From positions 6,987,001 through 7,051,000 of the forward strand of contig NC_092570.1 in the NCBI RefSeq assembly GCF_037975245.1: a stretch of DNA of 64,000 bases, written 5' to 3'. Below the pieces are notes generated by a model. It was not told the origin of the DNA and did not search any database. It saw only the letters and a list, made by a program, of their open reading frames with translations. The DNA comes from Apostichopus japonicus. Taxonomy: Eukaryota > Echinodermata > Holothuroidea > Aspidochirotida > Stichopodidae. Of the stretch, positions 28,301 through 34,300 are shown in pieces (the stretch's first letter is position 1; every line of letters starts with the position of its first letter). A program made the position numbers and the translations under genes.

Positions 28301-31300
28301 AACTATGGTATAAATACATAAAAGTACATCTATATGCATTTGTTGTACGATGTAACGGTGCTTCTTTTTTTTTCCGCTCCGAGAACTACAGGTAAAAAAA
28401 TATCTGAGGTCTGGCATCAAATACAGAAATGTACTTAATACAGAGACATTAGAACTTTTGAATGCCCCATATATGCAAGATAAATGCACAGTCGTCTACT
28501 GCATCGGAAATCTTTAATTTTCCATCGTTCTTAATTACCCCGCGTAATCGAATGAGCATGATGAATATAGCGATAACATTTCACCAGCGGCTCGGAGATT
28601 TCAGCGGAGATTCCAGACAGGTAGAAAGATTTGCTGTCGGCTACAGTTTCGATTCAGCTCTGTAAATCCACCTGCTCTCGCATTGATCATGGGAGGAGAA
28701 ACCGAAATGGGTTAAGTGGAAGCTTCCGTTTGTTGGAGCTCTCCGAACATATTTAGCTGCAAACGATTATGTAAGTGTCTTGCAACAGGTAATGATAAAA
28801 AATGAAAAGAATAGGGGAGGGGGGGGGGGGGAAGGAGGCAAACATTACTGTTCAGAATTTGACTTAAAGGGGAGGTTACATTTTGGCGTCATGTAGGCAT
28901 AAACACACTAATCAGATCCATCTAAGGATCGCAGACTTAATAATGTGTTACACAGTAAACATGACTTTATGCTGAACGGTACTATATGTACTACAATAAT
29001 TGAATTAATGATTTAAATATAGTCTACAGTTGTAAAGTTCTTTTTTATGAATCTCTTTGGCCTTTTGCTGAAATTTGAATGGTCGGCCAGGATTGGGAGG
29101 GGGGAGGGGTGGGAGGAGGGTGATGGTGGTGTGTGGTTGGATAGTGGGATAGGAGAAGTGACCGACTTAGTTGGGTCAGGGTCATAGTCTTACTGTACCT
29201 TCCGGGGAACAACGATGAAACCTAGACTGTCATTATTAACTTCCATTCCTCCCTTCCTTGTGTTTCTACTTTTGAGAATCCTCTTTCCAGTTGCTCAAAA
29301 TGGTTCCAGACCTACAAACGGTTTGTTGCGATCTGAAAAATTCTCAACAAAGAAAACCAATGTTGTCAACCAGCAATTAGCAATACATCATGAATGTGAT
29401 TTTAGTAGTAATGCATTAAACAATATGGGATAAAGTACAGTTTGAAAGTTATTCTTGCAAGACATCCCTTGCCTCACAGGCAGCCGATATTAATTTACTA
29501 TGAAGCCACAGCACTCTCGAGGGAACTTTGCTCACTCTTCAACAACACCATAGAACCACATATATATCTTACCTGACGGCTCTGAATATGCACAGAACAA
29601 CGTTGTGATTTTGTTTAACTCTCGATGATCACTCCTTTTATACAGTAGGATAATGTAGCCTTTGTTGAATGGTTTTCCCATACATTTGAACTTGTGACAT
29701 TCAAGAACAGTGTTTATCAGTTGACAATACATTTGGCTGCTGTGTGCCATCTTGTACAATAATTCTAAGTCTCAAATATAATGTCAATGTTTGATTCCAC
29801 ATGGGTGCTACATAGTGAGCAGCATTGCAGAGCTGGAGTCGTTTTTGTGGAGCCTCACCATTACACATTTACAGATGTTTCAAACTAGTGTACATGGCCA
29901 GACAGACTGAACCGAGAACTGGAACGACAGCTTGGCAAAGAGATGATGTTTCCTGTACCACTGCTTTGAATTTGGTTCCCATGTAGGAAAGTGTCTTGTT
30001 GGACCCTTATTTATGAGGAAAATATTCCAGCATGGACAAAAATGTCCCTCATGGTTCTTCTTACCATGTCACATCCATTAAACCTGCAGGAGCCGTGCCT
30101 TGCACGGTTCGAACAGGTCTTTCACTCTGACCATGCAGGAATGATGTGAGGTGTGGTTGAAGAGGGAGGTCAGGAACATTGTTATTGTCTAGAATTGGAA
30201 AGGCTGTTATAAATACCAACAAATTATACCTTTCTGGGGGCAAGAACAATAAAAACTTATTGATTCATTATTTTCATGCAAACCACTAGTATTTTAACAG
30301 ACCTGTTGTCTAGGAATGGAACATAGCAATATCTGATGGGAAGTAAGGGCATGTTTCATACTGAGACCATTTGTCAATGCTCAGACTTGTAGATTTTGGA
30401 CGGCTTAATACAGTTTAGCTCCCTCTCCAAACTGTACCAGTCTCCAATCACCATACCAGGAATTAATTTAAATCCAGTATCTCCTCGCAACATGCTATGC
30501 CAGTGTAAAGAGGTATAGCAATTTTCTATACAGGAACTATTTATTCAATGAGAGAGAAAAGTCATTAGCCTTTGAAAAATGCTACACAAATTTTAACACT
30601 TTATTTTTCCCTGACATATGCACTTTTGTTTCCGCATTAGGTGCAACAGCCTGCTATTTTATTATTTATTATTTTTACCAAATTTATATAGCGCTCTTTT
30701 CATGCTTAAGCATGTTCAAGAGCGCTTTACAATGACAAAACAATGACAAAACCCTAAAAATATAAATATGAAGAATAAAATTGACACAACTTAAAATATT
30801 AATATAAAAAAATATATATGTATAAACGAAGGAAAAAATTTAAAAATAATATAGATTTACAGTGAAATTCATAAAAAGAAAAAAGTGAGTTTTAAGTAAA
30901 TTTAAGTAACAAAATGACAAAACCCCTTAAAATATGAATACGAAATATAAAATGGATGCAGCTTGAAAATTTATATACAAATATATATGTATCCATACAT
31001 GTATATATGTATCTATTTACAAACAGTGTAATGGGTGGACGGCAAAGGACAAAATTTAAGACTAGACAGACCTTACTAATTAATGATTGTGGAAATATCC
31101 TGTCTAAATTTGATCATTTTTGATCATTCCTATCTTTAGCATTGCAAAGATAAATATTTATAGAAAAGAAAAATTCAACCAATTGTAAAAGAAAAAAAGC
31201 TTTTTTTTTAAATCACAAATGTGAAATGCATGGATGCATAACAAAAGTTGTGATGGGAGTATATTGTCAATACGATTCTGTTTAATTGCTCCAAATCTGA

Positions 31301-34300
31301 AAAATTTGTTGCAAATAAAAATTGGTTCCTTCTGTTTGATTTGTTTCATTTTGCAACAGAACAGACAAAGCTACTGCTCAGTGTTTCATATAATAGGCTA
31401 TGTAGGCCTTGACAGATTCTCACCAAGGCTGTGGCACATTGTTGTATTGCTTTATAATTTAAATGCCAAAGGTCTGAAACATTTATCAACGATTGAGAGA
31501 TGTGCATTTTTTAAGCCTGTTTTGCCGAAAACAAAAGTTAAAAGTAAGGTATATGTAATGTATGCAGAAATCAGAGAAGGAGTGAGAATCAACACGTATG
31601 TTTTGATGTGGTAAAATCAACGAACTGAAGCATGAGGGTAATTTATTCGTATCTAGAATAAACGGCAATATGATACAGAAGCTATTTACATATCAGAGAC
31701 GTGTGACCAGAAATGCATAGAAATATTATTCATTGAGACTACTGATCTTGATTTAGATTCTTTGCCCAAGACAACAAGAATCTATGCGATGGTTGAGTAC
31801 AAGAACACTATTGTTTTTGGTGGAGGTCAAAGGTCTGAAATGGGGTCACCAGATGTCAAACTGTGAGAACCTCGTGAAAATGATATCTCAAGAAGGGAAA
31901 CAGTAATGAACAGATACTGTAGGTGGCGTGTTGCTATCCCATATTGAGTACAAGGTCCCTACTGTTGTTGGTAGATGTCAAAGGTCATTGTGGGTAACCA
32001 GAGGTCTACTGAAAACCTTGTAAATACAATAAATCAAGAAGGAAACTGATGAATCTCATACTTGATCAGTGGGTGTCCCATATTGAGTAGAAGAATCGTT
32101 TTTGGTGCAGGTCGCTAAATGATAGAAACCTGGTAAGCAGATACAGTATATCAAGCAGGAAAACTTGTCTGGGTCTTATAATTGGCTTGTAATGATTTAA
32201 ATTGAATGCAAGAAGCTGATTAGTGACCATGTTAACATGATCTCAATTCGTTTGATCCACTAAATTATTCAATTATTATTATATAAATGATTAAATAAAG
32301 ACCATTTGGTGAGTACGAAAACCTTACTAAAAATGGTGGAGGTCAGAGGTCAAATTGTGAAAGCCTTGTAAACCTGATATCTCAGAGGTAAAACTTTCAT
32401 GAATCACTCATACTGTGATTCATTGGTTCACAAACCTGTCAGTCAATGCCCATGGATCTTAAACATTCTTTACCTCAGGTTAAACACAGTAACTTCACAA
32501 TCATTTGACCAAGCATCGTGTGTTCCATTTATTAGTGCTTGCAAATCATGAAAAGGCTCAAAGTTTTGTACGATCTTTTTAGTCTTTACTGCAGATTTGG
32601 GAGCTTCATGCCCCACCCCCACCTCTCAGGCTGTATATAATAATAATATGTATGATGATTTATATTGATTGAAAAAGTGAGTGTGTGAACCCAGAGAGGG
32701 GCACCAACAGGGGCAGCAGGGATTTCAGGAGCGACACAGTATGTCCTGCCACTACTGAACTATTTTTACATATGATGGTGGGCTCATTAGTCTGCACAGG
32801 AGGGAAGGGAGGGGGTTTGGGCACAGCCCCCAGTGACTAAATATGACATTGGTATTAATGAGCAAATACTAAAGAAAATCATGTTATAAATGTTAAATTT
32901 ACATGCGTGATAAACACATTTCATTTGATTGGGATCAGAATGGATCTTTTGTTAAAACCTGTAGCATTTAATGATCATCGCTATTATTACTGGTATTTAA
33001 TCACATCCGTCAGATGTGGAGGGGGGGTGGCAAAATTTGTCACCGTCAGTTTTTCTTTACAAGGTGAGAATGTTTCAGTCTCAAGCTGTAGACAACTATT
33101 GGGAACTGTTCAAAGTCTGCACACCAATGATCTGTTTTATGAGGGCGCTGTTTAAAATTGAAAGGGCCATGTAAACAGTTCCTGATTGCATTGAGTAAAA
33201 TCTTTCAAATTACCGCCATTCATATGTACCTACCACCCAATTATTAACTCCATTCCTCTCAACCTGTCTCCCAAACATAAATATGCACTCCGATCTACCA
33301 AGTCTGTACACGGGTAACTTCGTGTACTGCGCCCTCAATTACCCATAAGTGTTCCACCGACACCGTTCTTTCGTCTTATATGTGAATGCACGAGATAACA
33401 TTTACTTTACTGTAGAAAAACACTCCCCAACATCAGTCTGCATGTAAACTGCAATTTTAGGTATAACTTGCAAGAATACGTACCTCGCCCACTATGTGTT
33501 TGGATACAAGTTCCGCGCATACAGTTTCAAAGTAATAAAGTAATTTTCCACCCTTCTGTCCCTCAATTCTGTGACGCAGTTTTGCGACTAACGTTGTTTT
33601 CATTTATGAAATTTTGAATACACTTATTTTAATTTATTATGTTAAATCAGGAAGGCCTCTCCCAAGTTTCACATATATATACATTATTATGACCTACGTG
33701 CAATCTGCTTCGGCACGCACGTGAAACTTCAGTGACCTTTATGCTTATTCTTTCCGCGAAAGCAAATATGGAAGATACCACTTGTGTAGCGGGGAATAGA
33801 AACAAAGGTTGACGCTTATGTTTGTGCATGAACTTCGTCTTTGTTATCGCATATCCTGAGATCCCATTATTCAATAGATTAATATATTTGCATTTGTCTT
33901 AAAATTATCTGTAGGTTGAAATAATTTATTTTGATTGAAAGTAAAAAGTTTTTATTAAACGGATTTATCTTCAGTTTACCCTTTAGACCATAATACAGAG
34001 TCTCAGAAAGCTCTGGAAATTCCCCATACAAATGTATATTCCCCCTCATATGCACAGTGTGTGTGTTTTTAAGTGGAACAAGGCTTGCCGTGTAACGTTG
34101 GTAGACGAAGTTTCGAAGCAACAATCTGGCGCGAGTCTCAAACTAAAAGGAATTAATACAATTACGTTAATAATAACTCAGTTTTAAAATACAATCGAGT
34201 TTACTTATTTACCTGGGAAGAAGACTTCAGAGTGATATTGGATCGTTTTTATATGTATTTATTTGCAACGAGTAACAGGAAGTTTAACGTTCCAGCTAGC

